Shown: piece after piece, positions 15,858-22,617 of the stretch
How positions within the stretch are numbered: position 1 is the stretch's first letter
Layout of the letters: each line of letters opens with the position of its first letter
Source: Pelethousia sp034933245
Lineage (GTDB): Bacteria; Bacillota; Clostridia; Christensenellales; CAG-138
Direction: 5' to 3'
Assembly: GCA_034933245.1 (NCBI GenBank)
Contig: JAYFNX010000037.1
Location: forward strand, 1-52,518
Length of the DNA stretch: 52,518 bases
Notes under the pieces: model-generated
The model's input: only the letters and a program-made list of their open reading frames with translations
What the model was told of the DNA's origin: nothing
Databases searched by the model: none
Made by a program: the position numbers and the translations under genes

Positions 15858-16076
15858 ATGATGCCTTTAACAATGGCAAAGGCCGGGGAAACGGTGATGA
15901 TTCGAAAAATTACCGGTAAAGATGAAGTGCGCCAACACCTGGCTGAACTGGGCTTTGTAGTGGATAGCACGGTGACGGTGATCAATGAGATTTCCGGCAA
16001 CCTGATCGTTCAAGTAAAGGAGAGCCGAATTGCGCTGGATAAAACCATGGCGGGCAGAATTATGATTTCTTGTTAG
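15858..16076 (+). CDS. feoA: FeoA-type SH3-like protein (first copy)
   Basis: A 72-residue FeoA domain protein: small SH3-like beta barrel with HLAELGFVVDSTVTVINE and the closing LDKTMAGRIMI. FeoA assists the ferrous iron permease FeoB in the cytoplasm, by an unsettled mechanism. The start has GAGGAGG six bases upstream. It is the first gene of the iron-uptake operon and only 12 bases from the second, divergent feoA copy; duplicated feoA genes are common in Clostridia. Confidence 0.9.
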   Translation: MMPLTMAKAGETVMIRKITGKDEVRQHLAELGFVVDSTVTVINEISGNLIVQVKESRIALDKTMAGRIMISC

Positions 16077-16088
16077 GAGGCTATAAAA

Positions 16089-16310
16089 ATGAAAACGCTG
16101 AAAGAGGCAAAAGTGAGCGATACCGTTACCGTGGTTCGCCTGCATGGAGAAGGGCCGGTAAAACGCCGAATTATGGATATGGGCATTACGAAAGGCGTGG
16201 ATATTCAGGTGCGCAAGGTTGCGCCGCTGGGCGATCCCATGGAGCTGAACCTGCGAGGCTACGAACTTAGTCTCCGTAAGGCGGACGCGGAAATGATTGA
16301 GATTGGTTAA
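16089..16310 (+). CDS. feoA: FeoA-type SH3-like protein (second copy)
   Basis: A 73-residue FeoA protein with the classic family line VKRRIMDMGITKGVDIQVRK and the PLGDPMELNLRGYELSLRK stretch, closer to canonical FeoA than the first copy. TTAGGAGG precedes the ATG. The two copies differ widely, so they are old paralogues with possibly distinct roles at FeoB. Confidence 0.95.
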   Translation: MKTLKEAKVSDTVTVVRLHGEGPVKRRIMDMGITKGVDIQVRKVAPLGDPMELNLRGYELSLRKADAEMIEIG

Positions 16311-16343
16311 AAGCGGGTTACCCCGCAAATTTTTTGGGACAAA

Positions 16344-16357
16344 GGTTAGGGCTAACT
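16344..16357. promoter_or_regulatory. Second DtxR-type operator, upstream of feoB
   Basis: GGTTAG-GG-CTAACT forms a close inverted repeat. The preceding bases ACAAA are the same as before the first operator at 15784. No clear promoter was seen here, so it may be an internal site for the regulator. Confidence 0.5.
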
Positions 16358-16378
16358 AACAACGGGAGGAACGGAATT

Positions 16379-18541
16379 ATGAATCTCAAAATCGCGCTTG
16401 CCGGCAATCCGAACAGCGGCAAAACCACCCTGTTCAACGATTTGACCGGCAGCAGCCAATATGTGGGCAATTGGCCCGGCGTTACCGTCGAAAAGAAAGA
16501 AGGAAGGCTAAAGGGACATAAGGATGTTCTCATTCAGGATTTACCCGGCATTTATTCCCTTTCCCCGTATACGCTGGAGGAGGTGGTGGCCCGAGGCTAT
16601 CTGGTGGGCGAAAAGCCGGATGCCATTATCAACATTGTCGATGGCACCAACATAGAACGGAACCTTTATCTGACTACGCAATTGATCGAGCTGGGCATCC
16701 CGGTGATTGTAGCCGTGAATATGATCGACCTGGTGCGCAAAAACGGGGATAAGATCGACCTTGGCAAGCTGGGTAACGCCCTGGGCTGCGAGGTGATGGA
16801 GATTAGCGCCCTCAAGGGTGAGGGCGGCATGGCCCTTGCGGAAAGGGCGGTCGCCCTGGCGCAGGCGGACAAAGCCGGCGAACATCCCCATGTGTTTACG
16901 GGCAGCGTGGAGCACGCGGTGGCCCATATTGAAGAATCCATTTCGAGCTTGGTGGACCCTCGCACGCTCCGCTGGTATGCCCTCAAATTGTTTGAACGAG
17001 ACAGCAAGGTTTATGAGGAACTGAAGCTGGATGCAACCCTGGGGGCCCATTTGGAGGAACACATTGCGGACTGTGAGCGGGAGCTGGAAGACGATGCCGA
17101 AAGTATCATCACCAACCAGCGCTATGCTTATATCAGCAAAGTGGTGGATCGCGCGGTGCGGAAAAAAGCGGCGAAACATAGTCTTTCCGCCTCGGATAAG
17201 ATTGACCGTATCGTGACAAACCGCATCTTGGCTCTGCCGATATTCGCCTTGGTTATGTGGGCGGTTTATACCATCGCCATCGGCACGGTGGGGGATTTTC
17301 TCACCGGCTGGACCAACGACACCCTCTTTGGTGAGATGATCGCCGGCAACCTGGGAACCTGGATGGAATCCATCGGCGTTGCTGGCTGGCTTAACGGCCT
17401 GGTGGTGGAGGGAATCGTGGGCGGCGTGGGCGCCGTAATCGGGTTTGTACCCCAGATGCTTGTGCTCTTCTTCATGCTCTCCATCCTGGAAGATGTGGGC
17501 TATATGGCCCGCGTGGCGTTCATTATGGATAGGATCTTCCGCAAGGTGGGCTTGTCCGGCAAGAGCTTTATCCCCATGCTTATCTCCTCCGGCTGCGGCG
17601 TGCCGGGCGTGATGGCCTCTCGTACCATTGAGAACGACCGCGACCGCAAAATGACCATCATGACCACCTGTTTCATCCCCTGTGGCGCGAAGATGCCTAT
17701 CATCGCCCTGTTTGCAGGGGCCTTGTTTAACGGCAGCAGCCTGGTTGCCGTATCCGCCTATTTTATCGGCGTGGCGGCCGTGATCGTATCCGGCATCATT
17801 CTGAAAAAGACCAAACTCTTTGCGGGCGATCCGGCTCCCTTCGTTATGGAGTTGCCCACTTACCATGTGCCCGCCATGAGCAACGTACTGCGGGCCACCT
17901 GGGAGCGCGGATGGAGCTTCATTAAGCGCGCAGGTACTGTGATTCTCGCGTCTTCCATCGTGCTCTGGTTCCTCCAGGCCTTTGGCGTGGTGAATGGCGC
18001 CCTTACCATGGTGGAGGATAATAACGGAAGCCTGCTGGCCGCCATCGGTACGGTGGTCGCCCCCCTCTTTGCCCCGCTTGGCTTCGGAAGCTGGCAGGGC
18101 GCGGTCGCAACCTTTACGGGCCTGATCGCCAAGGAAAACGTGGTAAGCACCTTCGGCGTGCTCTATGGCTTTGCGGAAGTGGCCGAGGACGGTATGGAAA
18201 TCTGGAGCGCCTTGGCAGCGGACTTTACGCGGCTTAGCGCGTATAGCTTCATGGTCTTCAACCTGCTGTGCGCTCCCTGCTTTGCGGCGATGGGCGCCAT
18301 TAAACGGGAGATGAACAACGCAAAGTGGACCTGGATCGCCATTGGCTACATGACCGGTTTCGCATATTATGCGGCCTTTATGGTTTATCAGATCGGCCTG
18401 CTGTTTAGCGAGGGCGTCTTTGGCTTTGGAACCGTGCTGGGCTTCCTTGCCCTTGCCGGGATCATCTACATGTTGGTACGTAAAAATAAGTATTACGCGG
18501 TGCTTCCTTCCAAGGGCGTCGTACGCACCGCCGGAGAATAG
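16379..18541 (+). CDS. feoB: Ferrous iron transport protein B
   Basis: A 720-residue membrane iron permease. The N-terminal G domain shows G1 GNPNSGKT (residues 9-16), G3 DLPGIYSL and G4 NMID. A helical spacer follows up to about residue 280, then the polytopic core with two gate repeats, including FIPMLISSGCGVPGVMASR and a second CAPCFAAMGAIKRE. It moves Fe(II) into the cell, with GTP binding as regulator. The ATG at 16379 has GGGAGGA upstream, so the longer frame from 16334 is rejected. It sits after two feoA genes and before a small Cys-rich membrane partner. Confidence 0.97.
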   Translation: MNLKIALAGNPNSGKTTLFNDLTGSSQYVGNWPGVTVEKKEGRLKGHKDVLIQDLPGIYSLSPYTLEEVVARGYLVGEKPDAIINIVDGTNIERNLYLTTQLIELGIPVIVAVNMIDLVRKNGDKIDLGKLGNALGCEVMEISALKGEGGMALAERAVALAQADKAGEHPHVFTGSVEHAVAHIEESISSLVDPRTLRWYALKLFERDSKVYEELKLDATLGAHLEEHIADCERELEDDAESIITNQRYAYISKVVDRAVRKKAAKHSLSASDKIDRIVTNRILALPIFALVMWAVYTIAIGTVGDFLTGWTNDTLFGEMIAGNLGTWMESIGVAGWLNGLVVEGIVGGVGAVIGFVPQMLVLFFMLSILEDVGYMARVAFIMDRIFRKVGLSGKSFIPMLISSGCGVPGVMASRTIENDRDRKMTIMTTCFIPCGAKMPIIALFAGALFNGSSLVAVSAYFIGVAAVIVSGIILKKTKLFAGDPAPFVMELPTYHVPAMSNVLRATWERGWSFIKRAGTVILASSIVLWFLQAFGVVNGALTMVEDNNGSLLAAIGTVVAPLFAPLGFGSWQGAVATFTGLIAKENVVSTFGVLYGFAEVAEDGMEIWSALAADFTRLSAYSFMVFNLLCAPCFAAMGAIKREMNNAKWTWIAIGYMTGFAYYAAFMVYQIGLLFSEGVFGFGTVLGFLALAGIIYMLVRKNKYYAVLPSKGVVRTAGE

Positions 18542-18552
18542 GAGGGTGTTCT

Positions 18553-18723
18553 ATGTTCGCATTTCTTTCGGAAAACCTGGCAACCATCGTTGGCTCCGCC
18601 CTTGTGTTCGGCGTATTCCTGCTCATCCTTGTAAAGCAGATCAAAAACCACCGGCAGCATAAGGGCGGTTGCGGATGCGGATGCAGCGGATGCCCCAACG
18701 CGGGTTCCTGCCATCCACAATAA
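18553..18723 (+). CDS. FeoB-associated Cys-rich membrane protein
   Basis: A 56-residue protein. It has one N-terminal membrane helix (IVGSALVFGVFLLILV), a basic stretch KQIKNHRQHK, and a Cys/Gly tail with CGCGCSGCPNAGSC. This is the small FeoB-associated Cys-rich protein of Firmicutes (Pfam FeoB_associated), which takes the place that FeoC holds in Proteobacteria; metal handling at the permease mouth is suspected. AGGAGGG precedes the ATG, 11 bases after feoB stops. Confidence 0.9.
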   Translation: MFAFLSENLATIVGSALVFGVFLLILVKQIKNHRQHKGGCGCGCSGCPNAGSCHPQ

Positions 18724-18724
18724 A

Positions 18725-18768
18725 AAGAAAAAAGAAATAAGTGGGCCGTGACAAATTTGTCACGGCCC
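18725..18768 (-). terminator. Terminator between the feo operon and the LysE gene
   Basis: GGGCCGTGACAAA and TTTGTCACGGCCC form a perfect 26-base palindrome. The T-rich flank lies on the minus-strand side, so it ends the LysE-type gene and likely also blocks opposing feo transcripts. Confidence 0.75.
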
Positions 18769-18812
18769 CTGTTAGCTATCGTTGTACATTACAAACCCGT
18801 CGGAAAAATACC

Positions 18813-19400
18813 TTACAAGAAAAGGGCGACGGCGCAATAAACCAATGCGAGCGCCATGATTGCGTTGACAAGCTTGGCATGGCGGCTGTAAAAGCCGTAG
18901 AAGAGAGAACCGAAAGCGGCCCATAGCATGACGCTGCTAAAACCGCCCAAAGGAATGATGGCCGCCTTGGCCGCAATGGCGGGCAGTGTGGTGAAATAGG
19001 GCAAAATATAATTGGACATGGTAGTAAGGGCAAAAAGCAGGAACTTAGGGTTTATAAATTGCAAAAATACGCCGGTAAAAAAAGTGGCGGAAACGTCCTT
19101 TTTCCCATCCGCACCCTTGGGTTCGCCGCTGTGCCAGATTTTATAAGCCAGGTACAGCATATATGCCGCGCCGATAACCAACATAAAAGGTTTCACGCCC
19201 GGCAGATAGTCGAACAACGCTTTGCTGAAAAGCCCAACCAAGGCCATAATAACGGACTGGCCCAAAATAAGCCCCCCCATAAAGGGCAGGGTGCGCTTAA
19301 ATCCGAAACGGACGCCGTTGCTCATGGATGTCATGGTGTTGGGACCGGGAGTAAAGTCCACAATCACAACATAGGTTAAAAATTGCGATAGGCTAAACAT
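18813..19400 (-). CDS. LysE/RhtB-family amino acid exporter
   Basis: A 195-residue polytopic membrane protein with five to six hydrophobic segments. The N-terminal FTPGPNTMTSMSNGVRFG is the LysE family signature, and FLQFINPKFLLFALT is the second conserved block. Members export amino acids or related small molecules driven by the membrane gradient. It starts three bases after the maf gene ends, so the two form an operon, though the pairing is probably not functional. Substrate unknown. Confidence 0.9.
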   Translation of the reverse strand: MFSLSQFLTYVVIVDFTPGPNTMTSMSNGVRFGFKRTLPFMGGLILGQSVIMALVGLFSKALFDYLPGVKPFMLVIGAAYMLYLAYKIWHSGEPKGADGKKDVSATFFTGVFLQFINPKFLLFALTTMSNYILPYFTTLPAIAAKAAIIPLGGFSSVMLWAAFGSLFYGFYSRHAKLVNAIMALALVYCAVALFL

Positions 19401-19403
19401 GCC

Positions 19404-19973
19404 TTACATCCCTTCAGGGCGAATGCCCAGTTTATCCAGCGCGCGGTAAAGCTTGGGAACAGGCAGGCCAATTACAGTGAAATAACAGCCCTCCACTCGC
19501 TCCACAAAGATGGCCGCTTTCCCCTGCACGCCATAGGCGCCGGCCTTGTCCATGGGTTCGCCGCTATGGACGTAAGCCCAAATTTCCGCATCCGAAAGTG
19601 GGGCGAAGGTTACATGGGTCACATCGTGCAAAACCGTTTTGCTGTTTGGCGCTAGAACCGCCAGACCCGTATAAACCGCATGGGTTTGGCCGCTGAGGGT
19701 ACGCAGAATTCGGTAAGCATCCTGCTCGTCCCTGGGCTTGCCGATGATGGTACCGTTTAGCCATACGATGGTATCCGCCCCCACCACACAGGCATGCGGC
19801 CGCTGGGAAAAAACCGTCTCCGCTTTGCGCAGAGCCAACTTCTCCACATATTCGCCGGGGCGGGTGAAAGGAATATCCTCATCCGCATCGCTTGCAAAAA
19901 CGGTGAAGGGCAGACCGATCAGTTCAAAAAGCTCCTGCCGCCGGGGCGACTGGGAAGCCAGAATTAATTCCAT
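19404..19973 (-). CDS. maf: Maf-type nucleoside triphosphate pyrophosphatase
   Basis: A 189-residue protein starting MELILASQSPRRQELF, the conserved Maf N-terminus, followed by the VVGADTIVW and GKPRDEQDA catalytic blocks and DKAGAYGVQGKAAIFVE. Maf enzymes hydrolyse dTTP/UTP and modified nucleotides and act at cell division. The ATG at 19973 fits the family start; the longer frame to 20015 lacks support. It is divergent from mreB, a classic arrangement (maf next to mreBCD). Confidence 0.95.
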   Translation of the reverse strand: MELILASQSPRRQELFELIGLPFTVFASDADEDIPFTRPGEYVEKLALRKAETVFSQRPHACVVGADTIVWLNGTIIGKPRDEQDAYRILRTLSGQTHAVYTGLAVLAPNSKTVLHDVTHVTFAPLSDAEIWAYVHSGEPMDKAGAYGVQGKAAIFVERVEGCYFTVIGLPVPKLYRALDKLGIRPEGM

Positions 19974-20013
19974 GGGGGAAATACCTCGCGCTTGCATATT
20001 TAAAACCCGCCCC

Positions 20014-20022
20014 ATTATAGCA
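20014..20022 (-). promoter_or_regulatory. Extended -10 promoter of maf
   Basis: TGCTATAAT on the minus strand is a perfect extended -10 box; no good -35 was seen. Confidence 0.5.
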
Positions 20023-20098
20023 TATTTTCAAAGGTATAACCATCCGCAAGCTGGACATACTTCCCAATAAAAGACATCTTTGGGGAGGTAAACCATAT

Positions 20099-21145
20099 AT
20101 GTTTTCCAAGCGGCTGATGGAGGCGCTGGGAGGCGGCATCGCAATTGATTTAGGAACGGTGAATACCCTGGTGGCTATTCGTGGCCGGGGAATCGTCCTG
20201 CGGGAGCCAACAGTGGTCGCGGTCAATATGGGGCATAAGCGGGAGATCCTCTGCGTTGGAGGCGAGGCTATGCAATTGCTGGGCCGCTCGCCCGGCGGCG
20301 TAAACGTATGCTATCCCATTCGCGACGGCGTCATCTGCGATGCACCTTTGTGCGAAGCCATGCTCAAGCATTATATCCAGCAGGCCCTGGGCCGCAAAGC
20401 GGGGCCCCTGGGCGTTCGCCTCATGCTCTGCCTGCCCATGTGTGTAACGGATATAGAACGGCGTGCTCTTCTGGAAGCGGCAAAAGGCGCGGGCGCCCGC
20501 ACCGTGCTTCTCATGGAGGAGCCCGTGGCCGCAGCCCTGGGGGCTGGCATATCGCCCCAGGATACCCTGGGTAATATGGTGGTGGATATTGGGGGCGGCA
20601 CCACGGATGCGGCGGTATTGGCCATGGGCGGTGTGGTGTCCCACCGGAGCGTGCGGGTGGGCGGCACCCATATCGACGAGGCTATCGTAGAATATGTACG
20701 CAGAGAATATGACCTGATGATCGGCTGCCGCACGGCGGAGCAGCTTAAGCTTTCGTTGGGCAGGGCGCAGGTGGGCGGGGTAGAACATTGTGAAGTGCGG
20801 GGACGGAGCCTTAAGACGGGGCTGCCCGCTTCCCTGGTGATAAGCCAGGGGGAGATCGGCCATGCTATCGTGGAGCCGCTGCGCAAGATCGCCTTAGCCG
20901 TGCGGGAAACCCTCGCGGAGACCCCGCCGGAGCTGGCGGGGGACATCCACCGGCGGGGTGTGATCCTTACCGGCGGCGGCGCTTTGCTTTCCGGCATGGA
21001 TACCATGCTGGAACGGGATACGGGCCTTACGATCCGCGTTGCCGAGGACGCGCTGGACTGCGTGGTTCTAGGGGCGCTCCGGGCCCTGAACGCACGGGAC
21101 GATATTCCAGATACGCTTTATGCCGATCTGACAGCGGATGTCTAG
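20099..21145 (+). CDS. mreB: Rod shape-determining actin homologue MreB
   Basis: A 348-residue bacterial actin. IAIDLGTVNTLV is phosphate-binding motif 1; VVDIGGGTTDAAV is phosphate 2; the adenosine motif is ILTGGGALLSGMD. Its filaments guide the elongasome along the inner membrane face. GGGGAGG precedes the ATG. It heads mreB-mreC-mreD-pbp2, though a hairpin separates it from mreC. The N-terminal KRLMEALGGG differs a little from the usual amphipathic helix. Confidence 0.95.
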   Translation: MFSKRLMEALGGGIAIDLGTVNTLVAIRGRGIVLREPTVVAVNMGHKREILCVGGEAMQLLGRSPGGVNVCYPIRDGVICDAPLCEAMLKHYIQQALGRKAGPLGVRLMLCLPMCVTDIERRALLEAAKGAGARTVLLMEEPVAAALGAGISPQDTLGNMVVDIGGGTTDAAVLAMGGVVSHRSVRVGGTHIDEAIVEYVRREYDLMIGCRTAEQLKLSLGRAQVGGVEHCEVRGRSLKTGLPASLVISQGEIGHAIVEPLRKIALAVRETLAETPPELAGDIHRRGVILTGGGALLSGMDTMLERDTGLTIRVAEDALDCVVLGALRALNARDDIPDTLYADLTADV

Positions 21146-21165
21146 ATTAACATTGTGTGACTTAT

Positions 21166-21196
21166 GGCCGCCCGAACTTGCTTTGGGCGGCCTTTA
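21166..21196 (+). terminator. Hairpin between mreB and mreC
   Basis: GGCCGCCC pairs with GGGCGGCC, followed by TTTA. The T-run is short, so it probably lowers rather than stops transcription into mreC. Confidence 0.65.
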
Positions 21197-21245
21197 AACA
21201 TATAATAGAACCGTATATCCAGGCATTATTTTTACGGGAGTTGCC

Positions 21246-22094
21246 ATGCGCGAGCTTTTTAAAAGTAAATTATTTTTCCTGCTGCTCATCGTTGTGGTGA
21301 TATTGGCTATCCTAGCTATTTCTACCGCAACAGATCGGGCTGCCGTCACATGGGTGGAGGATACGGTGAACACCGTATCGCAACCGTTTCAAAAATTCTC
21401 CGTGCGGGCATCCAATGCCATAATCGATTTTTTTGAACGGCTGTTTAAGACTACCGATGCGGATAAAGAAAACGAGCAGCTTAGGGTGAAAATCGCTCAA
21501 TATGAGACGATGGAGAGCGAATTGGCTTCCCTTCGGCAGGAGAATGAGCGGCTCAAAACCTTGCTGGACTATGCGGATACCTTGGAAGGGTATGCCTATG
21601 TTACAGCGCCCATTATCGGCCGCAGCCAGGGCGTTTGGTTTAATGAATTTACCATTGGAGCCGGGCGCAACCAGGGCGTAGCCGAAGATATGGCTGTGAT
21701 CAACGGCTTGGGCTTGGTTGGCAGGGTTTCCAGCGTGAGCGCCAACACCTGCAAGGTGATCGGCATTATTGACGCCACTTCGGATGTGAGCGTGATGGTG
21801 GAGCGCACCAGGGATTACGGGTTTGTGCGGGGCAATTTGAGCGCCGGCGGAGACGATACCATGGAGCTTTATTATCTGCCCACCGGCAGTGATTTGGTGC
21901 CGGGGGACGCCGTGGTCACCAGCGGCATCGACGGCATCTTCCCAAAGGGTATTCCCGTGGGCTCGGTGCTGGAAGTATCCCGTGCCAATGGTGAAAAGGA
22001 AGAAAAGGACGCGCTTGTTCAACCCACCGTGGATTTTTTAAGGCTGGAAGAAGTGCTTATTCTGACAAAAGCGGCACAAGAGGAGGAACAATAG
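21246..22094 (+). CDS. mreC: Rod shape-determining protein MreC
   Basis: A 282-residue bitopic membrane protein. It has an N-terminal membrane helix (about residues 9-27), a coiled coil from about 70 to 115 (ENEQLRVKIAQYE...LRQENERLK), then two beta-barrel domains with NQGVAEDMAVINGLGLVGRV and VTSGIDGIFPKGIPVG, both family signatures. It links MreB and the transpeptidase outside the membrane. GGGAG precedes the ATG. Confidence 0.95.
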   Translation: MRELFKSKLFFLLLIVVVILAILAISTATDRAAVTWVEDTVNTVSQPFQKFSVRASNAIIDFFERLFKTTDADKENEQLRVKIAQYETMESELASLRQENERLKTLLDYADTLEGYAYVTAPIIGRSQGVWFNEFTIGAGRNQGVAEDMAVINGLGLVGRVSSVSANTCKVIGIIDATSDVSVMVERTRDYGFVRGNLSAGGDDTMELYYLPTGSDLVPGDAVVTSGIDGIFPKGIPVGSVLEVSRANGEKEEKDALVQPTVDFLRLEEVLILTKAAQEEEQ

Positions 22095-22095
22095 C

Positions 22096-22617
22096 ATGAT
22101 GTACCGGGCATCCGTGGGCATTTCCTTGCTATTGGTTGTCTTCTTGGACAGCGTGCTCTTTGTAAGGCTTAATATCATGGGCGTTCGGCCGGACTGCATG
22201 ATGGCCCTCGTGGTATCGCTGGGGGTGCTGTTGGGCCAAGCGGAGGGCGGCATATTCGGTTTAGTAGGCGGGCTTCTCATGGATGTGCTTTTCGGCAGGG
22301 CTATAGGCCTTAACGCCATCGCCTATTTGCTTTCGGGTGTGGCGGGCGGCTTCTTCTATAAAAAGTTCTATGCGGATAACATCATCGTCCCTTCGGTCAC
22401 CGCAGCCCTGTGCGCCCTGGGGCGAGAAAATCTGATGGCCGTTGTCGTAAAGCTGCAGGGAGGAAGCTTCGGCTATTTTGAGATGCTGTTTGCTTATATG
22501 CTGCCCTGCGCGCTGCTGACGGGCGCTTTCTGCACATTGGCACATCTGCTCCTTAAACCTACGCTTCAACGGCAGGTAAAAAAGCGCTATGAACGCAATG
22601 CGGGAGGTATTCGATGA
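22096..22617 (+). CDS. mreD: Rod shape-determining protein MreD
   Basis: A 173-residue very hydrophobic protein with about five membrane segments and the family block GILxxxxxGRAIG (here LLMDVLFGRAIGLNAIAYLL). It starts one base after mreC and overlaps the pbp2 start by 4 bases (ATGA), indicating translational coupling. MreD is an integral partner of the rod complex. Confidence 0.9.
   Translation: MMYRASVGISLLLVVFLDSVLFVRLNIMGVRPDCMMALVVSLGVLLGQAEGGIFGLVGGLLMDVLFGRAIGLNAIAYLLSGVAGGFFYKKFYADNIIVPSVTAALCALGRENLMAVVVKLQGGSFGYFEMLFAYMLPCALLTGAFCTLAHLLLKPTLQRQVKKRYERNAGGIR

Noticed and set aside
16541..17866. Long 441-codon open frame on the minus strand
   Set aside because: It lies entirely inside feoB, is rich in His/Gly/Ala from reversed codons and shows no domain or ribosome site.
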